Assembly (NCBI GenBank): GCA_040756655.1
Contig: JBFLYN010000017.1
Span: forward strand, 1 to 60,902
DNA from: JBFLYN01 sp040756655
GTDB lineage: Bacteria > Bacillota > Sulfobacillia > UBA8153
DNA: 60,902 nt
Direction of reading: 5' to 3'
In this document: in pieces, positions 17,296-25,332 of the stretch
Numbering within the stretch: position 1 is the first letter of the stretch
Layout of the letters: each line of letters begins with the position of its first letter
Made by a program: the position numbers and the translations under genes
Notes under the pieces: model-generated
The model's database searches: none
Seen by the model: only the letters and a program-made list of their open reading frames with translations
Told to the model about the DNA's origin: nothing

Positions 17296-17865
17296 ATGGA
17301 TAAAACACCTGCCCGGGACACCAGGAGATTCTCACCTGCGGATGCCTTGCGCTGCGTGCTGGTCCTTACGATCCTGAGCGGGGCATGTGGCTTGGTTGTT
17401 GCGTTTTTTTATAGAACGACTGCTCCGGTCATCGCCGCCAATGAGCAGGCCCGCCTGATGAAGGTCCTGAGCGAACTCATGCCGGAGGCAGACGAGTACC
17501 GGACTTCGGTCAAGGAAGGCAAGGAGATACACCTGGGACTGAAGGATGGCGAGGTCATCGCCGCGGTAGTCCCGGGGGAAGCACAGGGCTACGCTGCCGA
17601 ACCTGTGAAGATCCTGGCCCTGGTCAGCCCGGACGGCAAGGTCCAGGAGGTGGTCGTGGCTAGGCACCGCGAGACACCCGGCATCGGCAACAAGATCGAA
17701 GCCCGGGTATTTCTTGCCCAGTTTCGTGGGGTTTTCGGTATCAAGGGACAGGATCTGGAAGACGTCCTGGTAGCAGGAGTTGATGCCATATCCGGCGCGA
17801 CCATCTCTTCGCTGGCAGTAGCCAAGGGAGTTGCCCGGGCCGTTCACCTTTTCACCACGCCCTGA
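17296..17865 (+). CDS. RnfG-like FMN-binding membrane-anchored protein
   Basis: 189 residues from ATG 17296, with GGGAGAG upstream. One N-terminal helix (CVLVLTILSGACGLVVAFFY) anchors an external FMN-binding domain: RETPGIGNKIE and DAISGATISS, where the Thr of SGAT is the expected covalent phosphoribityl-FMN site attached by ApbE-type flavin transferases. Length is that of RnfG. The next gene also encodes an FMN-binding protein and then the NQR-like operon starts, so it may be an extra flavin carrier for that complex. No ApbE gene lies in the window. Confidence 0.88.
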   Translation: MDKTPARDTRRFSPADALRCVLVLTILSGACGLVVAFFYRTTAPVIAANEQARLMKVLSELMPEADEYRTSVKEGKEIHLGLKDGEVIAAVVPGEAQGYAAEPVKILALVSPDGKVQEVVVARHRETPGIGNKIEARVFLAQFRGVFGIKGQDLEDVLVAGVDAISGATISSLAVAKGVARAVHLFTTP

Positions 17866-17906
17866 AAGCCGGCAGCGGGCACCCGGGGGATAAGGTTCAG
17901 AACAAC

Positions 17907-18335
17907 ATGAACGAATGGGAGATGATTTTCACAATGAGAAGCCGCGGGATGCGGATGGCCATGATTGCACTTGTGGTAACAATTACACTGGCAATGCTGG
18001 CAAGTGGTTGCTCACGCCGGGTCTACAAGGACGGCACCTTCACGGCCCGTTCGGCGACGGGCACAACCGAGGTTTCCCTCACCCTGCAGAACGACAAGAT
18101 CGTATCCGTCAAGATTGTGGAGTTCGGCAGAGACGGCGCGCCCAAGGACATCGACACCTACCTGGTGTGCGTGGGCGACTCCCGCGAACCCCTGCTGAAG
18201 ACCGTGCACCCGCTTTTGGCCCAGCGGATTGTTGAGAAGAACTCCTGGGACATCGACGGCTACACTGGCGCGACCGCTACGGTCAATGGTGTCAAGGAAG
18301 CGGCCAAGGCAGCCCTGGAACTGGCCAAAAGATAA
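17907..18335 (+). CDS. FMN-binding lipoprotein
   Basis: About 133-142 residues; ATG 17907 or 17934 may be the start. The N-terminus is a lipoprotein signal: MAMIALVVTITLAMLASGC with a lipobox cysteine, so the mature protein is lipid-anchored outside the membrane. One small FMN-binding domain follows (KDGTFTARS ... WDIDGYTGATATVNGVKEA), with TGAT as the expected flavinylation site. Similar small FMN-bind lipoproteins serve in extracytoplasmic electron transfer. It sits between the RnfG-like gene and the NQR-like operon on the same strand. Confidence 0.82.
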   Translation: MNEWEMIFTMRSRGMRMAMIALVVTITLAMLASGCSRRVYKDGTFTARSATGTTEVSLTLQNDKIVSVKIVEFGRDGAPKDIDTYLVCVGDSREPLLKTVHPLLAQRIVEKNSWDIDGYTGATATVNGVKEAAKAALELAKR

Positions 18336-18501
18336 CAGAGGCCGGGGGGCGGGCAAAAGCTGCGAACGACTTGGCCTAAGACCTGGCCCCCTGCCTGTCT
18401 CGAAGAGGTCCGCCCGTCCCCGGGACCTGGCGGTAGAGCATCGCTAGTCCATACTCGGTCTTTCAAGAAGACCCAGGATATGCCGGACCTCAGGAGAGGA
18501 C

Positions 18502-19911
18502 GTGAAAGTCATCGAAGCTGTCAAGAGGGTTCTAAACGGTGGTTACCGTTTCAGGCTTGACGGCAGGCCCGAAGACCGGCTGGTGGAGCTGGAGCTTCCC
18601 GCCAGGGCAGTGATCCCGCTGGGGCAAACTCCCGGCCGCGAGGCCAGGCCTGTAGTCAAGGTGGGAGACGAGGTCAGGGCCGGACAGGTTGTCGGGCGGG
18701 GCGACCGGGGCGTGAGTCCCGTCCATGCCTCCATCGGCGGCCGGGTGGAGGCTGTCACCAGGCTGGGGGAAACCAGTGCCTTGGCCATCGCCGGGGACGG
18801 AACCGCTGGCTGGCAGCCCCTGGGCGGCCACAGCCGCCGCTGGGACCAGCTGCCCGGAGAGGAGCTGGAAACCCTGCTCCATGCTTCCGGGGTCACTGCT
18901 CTTGACGGAGGAGTCCCGACCAGGTTCGGTACGGCCTCCCTCTCCAGCTGTGAGGTGGAGAACCTGATCATCGAAGGGGTCGAGGACGGCCCGTATCCGG
19001 TTTCGGTTTTGGCCCTGCTGGCAGGCGAAAGGCGCGAGCATTTCGTCGAAGGCATCGGCATCCTGCAAAAGCTCATGCCGCGGGCTCGCCTGCACCTGGC
19101 CGTCTCAAGCGAGCGACCCGGGCTGGCCCGCGAACTGACCGCCAAGCTGGGCAGCCGTGGGCCCGTGAGCCTCCACGCCCTGGCACCCAAGTACCCGCAG
19201 GGCCACCGGACCCTGCTCACCCGGACCATCCTGGGGAACGACGCCAGGGGCCGTGCCGCCGCCGCCAAGACGACCATCCTATCCGTGGCGACGGTCCTGC
19301 ATGCCCGGGATGCGGTGGTGGAGGGAAAGCCGCTCATGGAGCGCACGGTGGCGCTGTGCGGTCCTGGCTGGAAGGAAAACCTCCACCTGCAGGTGCGGGT
19401 GGGGACTCCGGTGGAGTTCATCGCCCAGAAGTACCTAAAACCCGGGCGAAACCGCCTGGTGGTCAACTGCCCGTTGACCAGCGGGAGCCTCGCCGACCTT
19501 TCGGTCCCGGTCGACCGCACGTTCTCCAGCCTCATCGCCGTCCCGGAGCACCAGGACGCCGAGCTTCTGTCAGTCAAGCGCCTGCTCACGGGCAAGTTTG
19601 AGTGCAATACCGGTCTTCACGGCGAGGGCAGGCCCTGCGTGTTCTGCGGGTACTGCGAGGACGCCTGCCCGGTCGGGATCATCCCTCACCTGCTGGACAA
19701 GCGCGTCAAGAGGAACTTGATCGGTCAAGACCTGGTCACGTACGGCATCTTCGAGTGTGTGGAGTGCAACCTCTGCACCTTCGTCTGCCCATCCAAGATC
19801 CCGGTTGCCCGTCACATCAAACTGGGGCAGCGCAAACTCATGGAACACAGGCCCAAAAAGCTCCCTGACAAGAACGCTGCCGTACAGCACCGGGGTGGTG
19901 AAACAGCATGA
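18502..19911 (+). CDS. rnfC: RnfC/NqrA-type subunit with two 4Fe-4S motifs
   Basis: 469 residues from GTG 18502, with AGGAGAGG upstream. The N-terminal barrel-sandwich part (VVKVGDEVRAGQVVG, VHASIGGRVEAV) is common to RnfC and NqrA. Near the C-terminus are CVFCGYCEDACPVGI and CVECNLCTFVCPSKIP, two complete 4Fe-4S motifs as in RnfC. The segment between (DRTFSSLIAVPEHQDAELLSV) recalls the region where NqrA, which has lost the clusters, ends. It heads an operon that closes with NqrF rather than RnfB, so this looks like a cluster-retaining, NqrA-position subunit. The stop overlaps the next start (ATGA). Confidence 0.88.
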   Translation: MKVIEAVKRVLNGGYRFRLDGRPEDRLVELELPARAVIPLGQTPGREARPVVKVGDEVRAGQVVGRGDRGVSPVHASIGGRVEAVTRLGETSALAIAGDGTAGWQPLGGHSRRWDQLPGEELETLLHASGVTALDGGVPTRFGTASLSSCEVENLIIEGVEDGPYPVSVLALLAGERREHFVEGIGILQKLMPRARLHLAVSSERPGLARELTAKLGSRGPVSLHALAPKYPQGHRTLLTRTILGNDARGRAAAAKTTILSVATVLHARDAVVEGKPLMERTVALCGPGWKENLHLQVRVGTPVEFIAQKYLKPGRNRLVVNCPLTSGSLADLSVPVDRTFSSLIAVPEHQDAELLSVKRLLTGKFECNTGLHGEGRPCVFCGYCEDACPVGIIPHLLDKRVKRNLIGQDLVTYGIFECVECNLCTFVCPSKIPVARHIKLGQRKLMEHRPKKLPDKNAAVQHRGGETA

Positions 19912-20963
19912 GCCAGGCAGGACGTGCGCTGGACCGAAACCCGGCGCTGCGCGTGGTCAGGCCGGTTACCGACGCGGCCAGCCGTTTCCTTACCGGTTCG
20001 GGCCGGGTCACCTCTTCGGCCCCTCACATCGTGGATACCCTGGACACCAGGCACTACATGATGCTGGTGGTGTCGGCCCTCATGCCCGTCACCTTCGCGG
20101 CCATCTACTTCTTCGGCTGGCGGGCGCTGGCCATGATCCTGGTGTCGTATGCTGCCGGCGGCCTGACCGAGGGGCTGTTCGCCGCCGTCAGGAACAAGCC
20201 GGTCCATCCCGAAGGACTGCTGGTCACCGGCCTCATCTTCGCGCTGATCCTGCCGCCGGGGCTCCCGCTCTGGGTGGTGGCAGTGGGGTCGGCCTTCGGG
20301 GTCGGTTTCGGCAAGGAAGTGTTCGGGGGGACCGGGCGCAACATCTTCAACCCCGCCCTGGTGGGCCGGATCTTCCTATCCGCGGCCTTTCCCGCCTTGA
20401 TGGGCGGCAAATGGCAGCCACCTATCACCGGGGGGCTGGGGGGCTTTTTGCGGTACCAGCCCGATGCTATCACCGGGGCCACGCCACTCAGCGCTTTCCG
20501 CGCAGCTGGACTCGTGGCCCATTCCTACGTCGACCTCCTGCTGGGCACGGTCCCTGGGTCCATGGGAGAGACTTTCCGCCTGGGCATCATCGTGGCTGGC
20601 CTGTTTCTGGTGGTCGCCAGGGTGAGCAACTGGCGGGTCCCGGCGGCCTTTCTCGGTTCGGTGGCCGTCTTTTCCGCCATCGGTCACTTCTTCATGCCCC
20701 GGCAGGTCGCGCCGCCGCTGTTCCAGCTCCTGGCGGGAGGAGTCCTGTTTGGCGCCTTCTTCATGGCCACCGACCCGGTCACCTCGCCTTTTACCCGGCC
20801 CGGGAAATGGGTCTTCGGCGTGGCGCTGGGCCTTCTGACCGTCCTGATCCGCGGTTTTTCCACATCCATCGAAGGTGTGGCGTTCGCCATCATCCTGATG
20901 AACGCCATCACACCGCTCATCGACAACCTGAGCCTGAAAGCACGGTACAGGGTATCTGATTGA
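19908..20963 (+). CDS. nqrB: NqrB/RnfD membrane subunit
   Basis: 351 residues with about nine membrane helices. GTGRNIFNPALVGRIFL is closer to NqrB than to RnfD, and DAITGATPLSAF carries the TGAT motif whose Thr holds covalent FMN. The first 45 residues are soluble and start with NPALRVVRPV. This subunit is the core of ion translocation and quinone or ferredoxin-side chemistry in this family. It overlaps the genes on both sides by four bases, so all are translated as one unit. Confidence 0.9.
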   Translation: MSQAGRALDRNPALRVVRPVTDAASRFLTGSGRVTSSAPHIVDTLDTRHYMMLVVSALMPVTFAAIYFFGWRALAMILVSYAAGGLTEGLFAAVRNKPVHPEGLLVTGLIFALILPPGLPLWVVAVGSAFGVGFGKEVFGGTGRNIFNPALVGRIFLSAAFPALMGGKWQPPITGGLGGFLRYQPDAITGATPLSAFRAAGLVAHSYVDLLLGTVPGSMGETFRLGIIVAGLFLVVARVSNWRVPAAFLGSVAVFSAIGHFFMPRQVAPPLFQLLAGGVLFGAFFMATDPVTSPFTRPGKWVFGVALGLLTVLIRGFSTSIEGVAFAIILMNAITPLIDNLSLKARYRVSD

Positions 20964-21607
20964 AGGGGGTGCCTGGAGTGAGCAACAGCGTGGCACTTAA
21001 GCAGCAAAGAGGACTGGATCTTAGAGAGATCCTGGCGGTCAGGCTCAAGTGGTTATTGTTCATCGTGGTGCTCGGCACGTTTTCGTCGAGCCTGCTCATG
21101 GGTTTGAGCTACCTCATCCCCTCCAACCTGGCCGGGCTGGAGCTGGAGATGAAGCGGGGCGTGCTCATGGCCCTCGACCTGGATTTCACCGAGGGCAACA
21201 TCGACCGGGTGTTCCAGGAGCACATCACCGTTGAGGAACTGGAGGAGCTCACCCTCTACTGGAGCAAGGAGGGCGGTGTGGCCTTTACCTTCACCGGCAT
21301 GGGGTTTCAAGGGCCTATTTCCGGGATCATAGGCCTGCAGCCGGGCCGGAAGACGCTCAGGGGGCTCGTCATCATGCAGCAGCAGGAAACCCCCGGGCTG
21401 GGCGGGCGCATTACGGAGCAGGAGTTCCTCAGGCAGTTCAAAGGCCTGGCCATGGATCCCAGGCTGGTGATCCTGCCGGCCGGCCGGAAGGCCACTGCTG
21501 AGAACGAAGTGGAAGGCATCACCGGGGCCACCATGACCATCCAGGCCCTGGAGGACATGCTCAACCGCAGGATCCTCGCGGTAGTGCAGAAGCTGGAGGT
21601 GAACTGA
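20960..21607 (+). CDS. nqrC: NqrC-like FMN-binding subunit
   Basis: About 205-215 residues. One membrane helix (WLLFIVVLGTFSSSLLMGL) anchors an external domain with QQQETPGLGGRI and VEGITGATMTIQALE; the Thr of TGAT is the covalent FMN site. The ETPGLGxRI pattern and the length suit NqrC. ATG 20960 overlaps the previous stop, but GTG 20978 with GGGGG upstream is also possible. Confidence 0.87.
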   Translation: MKGVPGVSNSVALKQQRGLDLREILAVRLKWLLFIVVLGTFSSSLLMGLSYLIPSNLAGLELEMKRGVLMALDLDFTEGNIDRVFQEHITVEELEELTLYWSKEGGVAFTFTGMGFQGPISGIIGLQPGRKTLRGLVIMQQQETPGLGGRITEQEFLRQFKGLAMDPRLVILPAGRKATAENEVEGITGATMTIQALEDMLNRRILAVVQKLEVN

Positions 21608-21612
21608 AGACC

Positions 21613-22281
21613 GTGAGCGCGTGGTATCGCCTGGTCTATACCCGGCCCTACGCTCTTATGAAGGACGGGGTGTGGAAGAAAAACTCGGTTACCTCCGCAA
21701 CGTTGGGCATCTGCTCGGCCCTGGCGGTGACCAACAAGCTGGAAAACGGCATTGCCATGGGTTTGGCGGTGACCTTCGTAGTGATGGTAGCTTGTCTGGC
21801 CACGTCGGTCATCCGGGCCTTCATACCGCTCCGGCTGAGGATGATCACCTACATGATCATCATCTCGACCTTCGTCATCGGGGTGGACCTGTTCTTCAAA
21901 GGCTACTTCCCCAGCATCAGCCGGGCGCTGGGGCCGTACGTGGCCCTGATCATCACCAATTGCCTGATCATGGGGAGAGCCGAGGCCTTTGCCCTGAAAA
22001 ACCCGGTCAAGTTCTCCGTGATAGACGCCCTGTCACACGGTCTTGGCTACACCTTTGTGCTATTGGTGCTGTCGGGCATCCGGGAAGTGCTGGCTTTCGG
22101 CACGCTTCTGAACGTGCGGGTGGTATGGGCCGGGTGGACCACCTGGATGGTGATGGCCATGGCCCCGGGAGGTTTCTTCCTGCTGGCCATCATCGTCTCC
22201 GTGGTCCGCACCCTGCAGGGAGTGCAGGCCGACGACGGCCCCACTGCCAAGACCGAGGAAATCATGGCCAAAGCGGCCTGA
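21613..22281 (+). CDS. nqrD: NqrD/RnfE membrane subunit
   Basis: 222 residues, six helices. PALGICSALAVTNKLENG-like pattern (SATLGICSALAVTNKLENG) near residues 28-46 contains the conserved cysteine that binds the intramembrane iron site together with the partner subunit. ALGPYVALIITNCLIMGRAEAF is the second signature half with its cysteine. GTG 21613 is five bases after the nqrC stop. Confidence 0.9.
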   Translation: MSAWYRLVYTRPYALMKDGVWKKNSVTSATLGICSALAVTNKLENGIAMGLAVTFVVMVACLATSVIRAFIPLRLRMITYMIIISTFVIGVDLFFKGYFPSISRALGPYVALIITNCLIMGRAEAFALKNPVKFSVIDALSHGLGYTFVLLVLSGIREVLAFGTLLNVRVVWAGWTTWMVMAMAPGGFFLLAIIVSVVRTLQGVQADDGPTAKTEEIMAKAA

Positions 22282-22325
22282 GACCCATCATGCCGGGAGA
22301 CCGGCCCGGGAGGAGATGAAGCTAC

Positions 22326-22910
22326 ATGGGCAACACCATGAACATCTTTCTGGCCGCTGTGCTCACCCATAACATCGCCCTGGTGTACATCCTGGGGATG
22401 TGCCCCACCATCGGGGTGTCCAGAAACCTGAAGACCGCCACGGGCATGGGGGTGGCCGTGGTCTTCGTAGTGACGCTGACTTCCACGATCAACTGGTTCA
22501 TCTACAACCTGGTGCTGGTGCCGGCCGGGGCGGAAATCGTGTCACTGTTGGTGTTCATCATCACCATCGCCGCTTCCGTGCAGCTACTGGAGATGCTGCT
22601 GGAGAAGTTCGTGCCGTACCTCCACAACGCGTTCGGGGTGTTTTTGCCGCTCATCACCGTGAACTGCGCCGTGCTGGGTGTGTCTCTCTTGATGGTCCTG
22701 CGTGACTACGGGTTGGTCCAGACGGCGTTCTTTGGACTGGGATCGGCGGCCGGCTTTTTGTTGGCCATGATGCTGGTGGCCGGCATGAGAGAGAAGATGG
22801 ACCTGACCAGCGACGTGCCCCGTGGACTCCAAGGCCCCGGGATCGTCATGATCATCCTGGGCATCCTGGCCCTCGGTTTTATGGCATTCCAAGGGATGGT
22901 GGACCTGTAA
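22326..22910 (+). CDS. nqrE: NqrE/RnfA membrane subunit
   Basis: 194 residues, six helices in inverted topology to NqrD. Has the paired cysteine signatures LGMCPTIGVS and LPLITVNCAVLGV that complete the intramembrane iron site. ATG 22326 has GGAGG about ten bases upstream. The stop overlaps the ATG of nqrF (TAATG). Confidence 0.92.
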   Translation: MGNTMNIFLAAVLTHNIALVYILGMCPTIGVSRNLKTATGMGVAVVFVVTLTSTINWFIYNLVLVPAGAEIVSLLVFIITIAASVQLLEMLLEKFVPYLHNAFGVFLPLITVNCAVLGVSLLMVLRDYGLVQTAFFGLGSAAGFLLAMMLVAGMREKMDLTSDVPRGLQGPGIVMIILGILALGFMAFQGMVDL

Positions 22911-23992
22911 TGAACCTGCAGTCGGTACTGGTCCTCAACGTGCTCTTGGTCACCATCACGGTGATCCTCAGCGTGGCCGATGTGCTCCTGGGAAGCAACC
23001 GGCAGCAGCTTCTGAGGATCAACGACGATAGAGAGCTTTCCACATCCGGCGGGGGCACGCTTCTGGACTCCCTAGCCGAGCAGAGGATCTTCATCCCGGC
23101 CGCCTGCGGCGGCAAAGGCACCTGCGGGCACTGCAAGGTCGTGGTGGAAGAGGGCGGCGGCGATGTACTCCCCACCGAGGAAGGCTTCCTCACGCCCCAG
23201 GAAAGGGAAGAGGGAGTCAGGCTGGCCTGCCAGGTCAAGGTCAGGGAAGACCTGAGTATCCGCGTGCACGAGGCCCTCTTGGAGGCCCAGGAGTACCTGG
23301 GCGAGGTGGTGGTTCTGGAGGACCTCAACTACGATACCAAGTTTTTAAAAGTGAAGCTGCTCTCGCCCCGGACCATCGATTTCAAAGCCGGCCAGTACGT
23401 GCAGATACTGGTACCCGGTTACGAAGAGTTCCGCGCTTACTCCATCGCCTCGCCGCCCAGCCAGAGGGACGCGCTGGACTTCGTGATCCGGCTTATACCG
23501 AAAGGGCTCTGCACCACCTACATTCACAAGGCACTGGCAGTGGGCGACACCATCAGGTTCACGGGTCCGTTCGGCGACTTCTTCCTGAACGAGCAGTCCG
23601 ACCGGGACATCACGTGCCTGGCCCGGGGCACGGGTATCGCGCCCATCAGGTCCATCACGCTGCACCTGAAAGAGCAGGGTATGCCCCGTAATGTCAGCTT
23701 CTACTTCAGCGCCCGGACCAAGAAGGACATCCTTCAGTACGAGGAGTTCAAACAGCTGGAAGCGGAGTTTCCCAACTTCAAGTACTACGTGGTCCTGTCC
23801 AGGCCGGCCCCGGAGGACAACTGGGACGGGGAGACCGGCTACATCACCGATACGGTGGCCAAGTACCAGGGAGACTCCTTGAAGGATACGGAGATCTATC
23901 TCTGCGGGCCCGGCGTCATGATCGACGCGGCCATGGAGGTATTCGATAAGATTGGAGTGCCCAAAGAGCAGGTTTTCTTCGACAAGTTCTAG
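22910..23992 (+). CDS. nqrF: NqrF-type NAD(P)H dehydrogenase subunit
   Basis: 360 residues. One N-terminal helix (VLVLNVLLVTITVILSVADVLL), then a 2Fe-2S ferredoxin domain with Cys66, Cys72, Cys75 (ACGGKGTCGHC) and Cys107, then a ferredoxin-reductase domain with RAYSIAS (FAD), GTGIAPIRS (nucleotide binding) and CGPGVMIDA near the end. Order and cysteine spacing are those of NqrF; it is about 45 residues shorter than the Vibrio type. It marks the complex as an NADH-using, NQR-type machine and replaces the RnfB expected next to an RnfC-like subunit. A strong terminator follows. Confidence 0.93.
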   Translation: MNLQSVLVLNVLLVTITVILSVADVLLGSNRQQLLRINDDRELSTSGGGTLLDSLAEQRIFIPAACGGKGTCGHCKVVVEEGGGDVLPTEEGFLTPQEREEGVRLACQVKVREDLSIRVHEALLEAQEYLGEVVVLEDLNYDTKFLKVKLLSPRTIDFKAGQYVQILVPGYEEFRAYSIASPPSQRDALDFVIRLIPKGLCTTYIHKALAVGDTIRFTGPFGDFFLNEQSDRDITCLARGTGIAPIRSITLHLKEQGMPRNVSFYFSARTKKDILQYEEFKQLEAEFPNFKYYVVLSRPAPEDNWDGETGYITDTVAKYQGDSLKDTEIYLCGPGVMIDAAMEVFDKIGVPKEQVFFDKF

Positions 23993-23996
23993 AGTT

Positions 23997-24060
23997 TGGG
24001 GTAGACCCCCCAGCCCGGCCTGATGGTGGTCACCGCCAGGCCGGGCCTACCCCACTTTTC
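23997..24060 (+). terminator. Terminator of the NQR-like operon
   Basis: Nested inverted repeat: GGGGTAG (about 23998-24004) with CTACCCC (about 24046-24053), and CCCGGCCTG (24014-24022) with CAGGCCGGG (24037-24045), followed by a T-rich ACTTTT. It begins a few bases after the nqrF stop. Confidence 0.8.
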
Positions 24061-24259
24061 AGCTGTTGAACACGAGTAGCCCCCCTGCTCACGTTCAGCC
24101 CGATACGCGGTGGCCGCCCCCGGGCAGCACCTGACTACTCATGTGGACGTGGGGCGGTCGCACTCGGCACCTGCTGAACGCCGGTTCGAAAGACAATGAG
24201 CAACGTCTTAAGAGAGAAAAAACGTGAAATCACCTTAGGCAGTTGAGTGCGCACCGTGC

Positions 24260-24265
24260 TATAAT
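24260..24265 (+). promoter_or_regulatory. -10 element for the riboflavin operon
   Basis: TATAAT about 17 bases before the first riboswitch base. I see only weak -35 matches at correct spacing (TTAGGC at 24235-24240). Confidence 0.5.
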
Positions 24266-24281
24266 AGGACCAAAAGTGAAT

Positions 24282-24424
24282 AACCTTCGGGGCAAGGTGA
24301 GGGAAGGATATTCCCAAGTCCTTACCGGCGGTAAGTCGTAGACGAGCCCGCGAACCCGGGTCTTCAGCCCGGGCCGATCCGGTGTGAAGCCGGAGCCGAC
24401 AGTATAGTCTGGATGGGAGAAGGA
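24282..24424 (+). ncRNA. FMN riboswitch (RFN element)
   Basis: All conserved blocks of the RFN element appear in order: CTTCGGGGCAAGGTGA at the start, then ACCGGCGGTAAGTC, AGCCCGCGA, a GC-rich variable hairpin, GATCCGGTGTGAAGCCGGAGCCGACAGTATAGTC, and GGATGGGAGAAGGA closing the P1 helix. It binds FMN and should switch off the rib genes downstream when flavin is plentiful. The first gene it controls is surE, which is unusual. Confidence 0.96.
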
Positions 24425-24456
24425 CGTGTCGTGCATGGCGTTTTTGTGCGCAGCTT

Positions 24457-24490
24457 GCCCCGGACCAGTATCCGGGGTTTCTGCTTTTGG
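24457..24490 (+). terminator. Expression-platform terminator of the FMN riboswitch
   Basis: CCCCGGA (about 24459-24465), a short loop, TCCGGGG (about 24472-24478) and TTTCTGCTTTT. It lies between the aptamer and the surE ribosome site, where a regulated terminator is expected. Confidence 0.75.
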
Positions 24491-24503
24491 AGGGGGTGTA
24501 GCC

Positions 24504-25328
24504 TTGCTGGTGCTTCTCACAAACGACGATGGCATCGATGCGCCCGGGCTCAGGGCGCTTTCTGCCCGGCTGCCGGGACTCGGCTGGGAGGTGTACGTGG
24601 CGGCACCAGCGACACCGCGCGATGCCTCGAGCCACGCCATCACCCTGGACCGGGATATCGAAGTCGAGGAACGAAGGTTACCCGGGGCGAGCCGGGCCTG
24701 GAGCATCGGCGGCACACCCGTGGACTGCGTCAAACTGGCGCTGGGGAAGCTGGTGTACCGCATGCCAGACCTCTTGGTCTCTGGCATAAACCACGGCGAC
24801 AACCTCGGGATAGACGTCCTGTACTCGGGCACCGTAGCCGCCGCCAGGGAAGGGTGTATCGCCGGTGTCGCTTCGGTAGCGGTCTCGCTGGCGCTCGACG
24901 GCGAAGAAAGCGCGCCCTGGGATGAGGCCGGAATACTGACGCTGCGCATATTGACCAGGCTCCTCCCGGTCCTGTCACGGGATGTCATATTCAACGTCAA
25001 CCTGCCTCCGGCTGCCGGCGAGGCCAGCGGCACCCGCGTTACCAGGCTGGGGCGCCGGCGGTATGTTAACCAGTTCACCCAGGTCTGCCTGGACCAGGGC
25101 GCAACCGTGCTGCGTTTCAGCGGGCGACCCGTGGACGATGGGGAAGACCCTCACTCCGATATCGCTGCCATTCGGAACGGCCTGGTATCCATCACGCCCC
25201 TTGGCTTGGATACCACGGACCTGTGGCAGTTCTTGCGTTTCAGGACACTGGCTGATGGAACTGGGGATTTGTGCAAAGACTTAGCCTGGGAAGCTCCCGG
25301 TGCCAAACCCGGTTGGCGGAGTGGGTGA
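24504..25328 (+). CDS. surE: SurE-family 5'/3'-nucleotidase (phosphatase)
   Basis: 274 residues from TTG 24504 behind AGGGGGTG (24491-24498). The N-terminus LLTNDDGIDAPGL carries the metal-binding Asp-Asp pair of SurE; PATPRDASSHAIT and SGINHGDNLGIDVLYSGTVAAAREG give the Ser/Asn ligands and the long conserved loop; FNVNLP is the last signature. SurE enzymes remove phosphate from nucleoside monophosphates and related small molecules. It is the first gene behind the FMN riboswitch and lies four bases from ribD, so it is plausibly the phosphatase that dephosphorylates the RibD product before RibH. The family is sure; this role is inference. Confidence 0.9.
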   Translation: MLVLLTNDDGIDAPGLRALSARLPGLGWEVYVAAPATPRDASSHAITLDRDIEVEERRLPGASRAWSIGGTPVDCVKLALGKLVYRMPDLLVSGINHGDNLGIDVLYSGTVAAAREGCIAGVASVAVSLALDGEESAPWDEAGILTLRILTRLLPVLSRDVIFNVNLPPAAGEASGTRVTRLGRRRYVNQFTQVCLDQGATVLRFSGRPVDDGEDPHSDIAAIRNGLVSITPLGLDTTDLWQFLRFRTLADGTGDLCKDLAWEAPGAKPGWRSG

Positions 25329-25332
25329 TACT

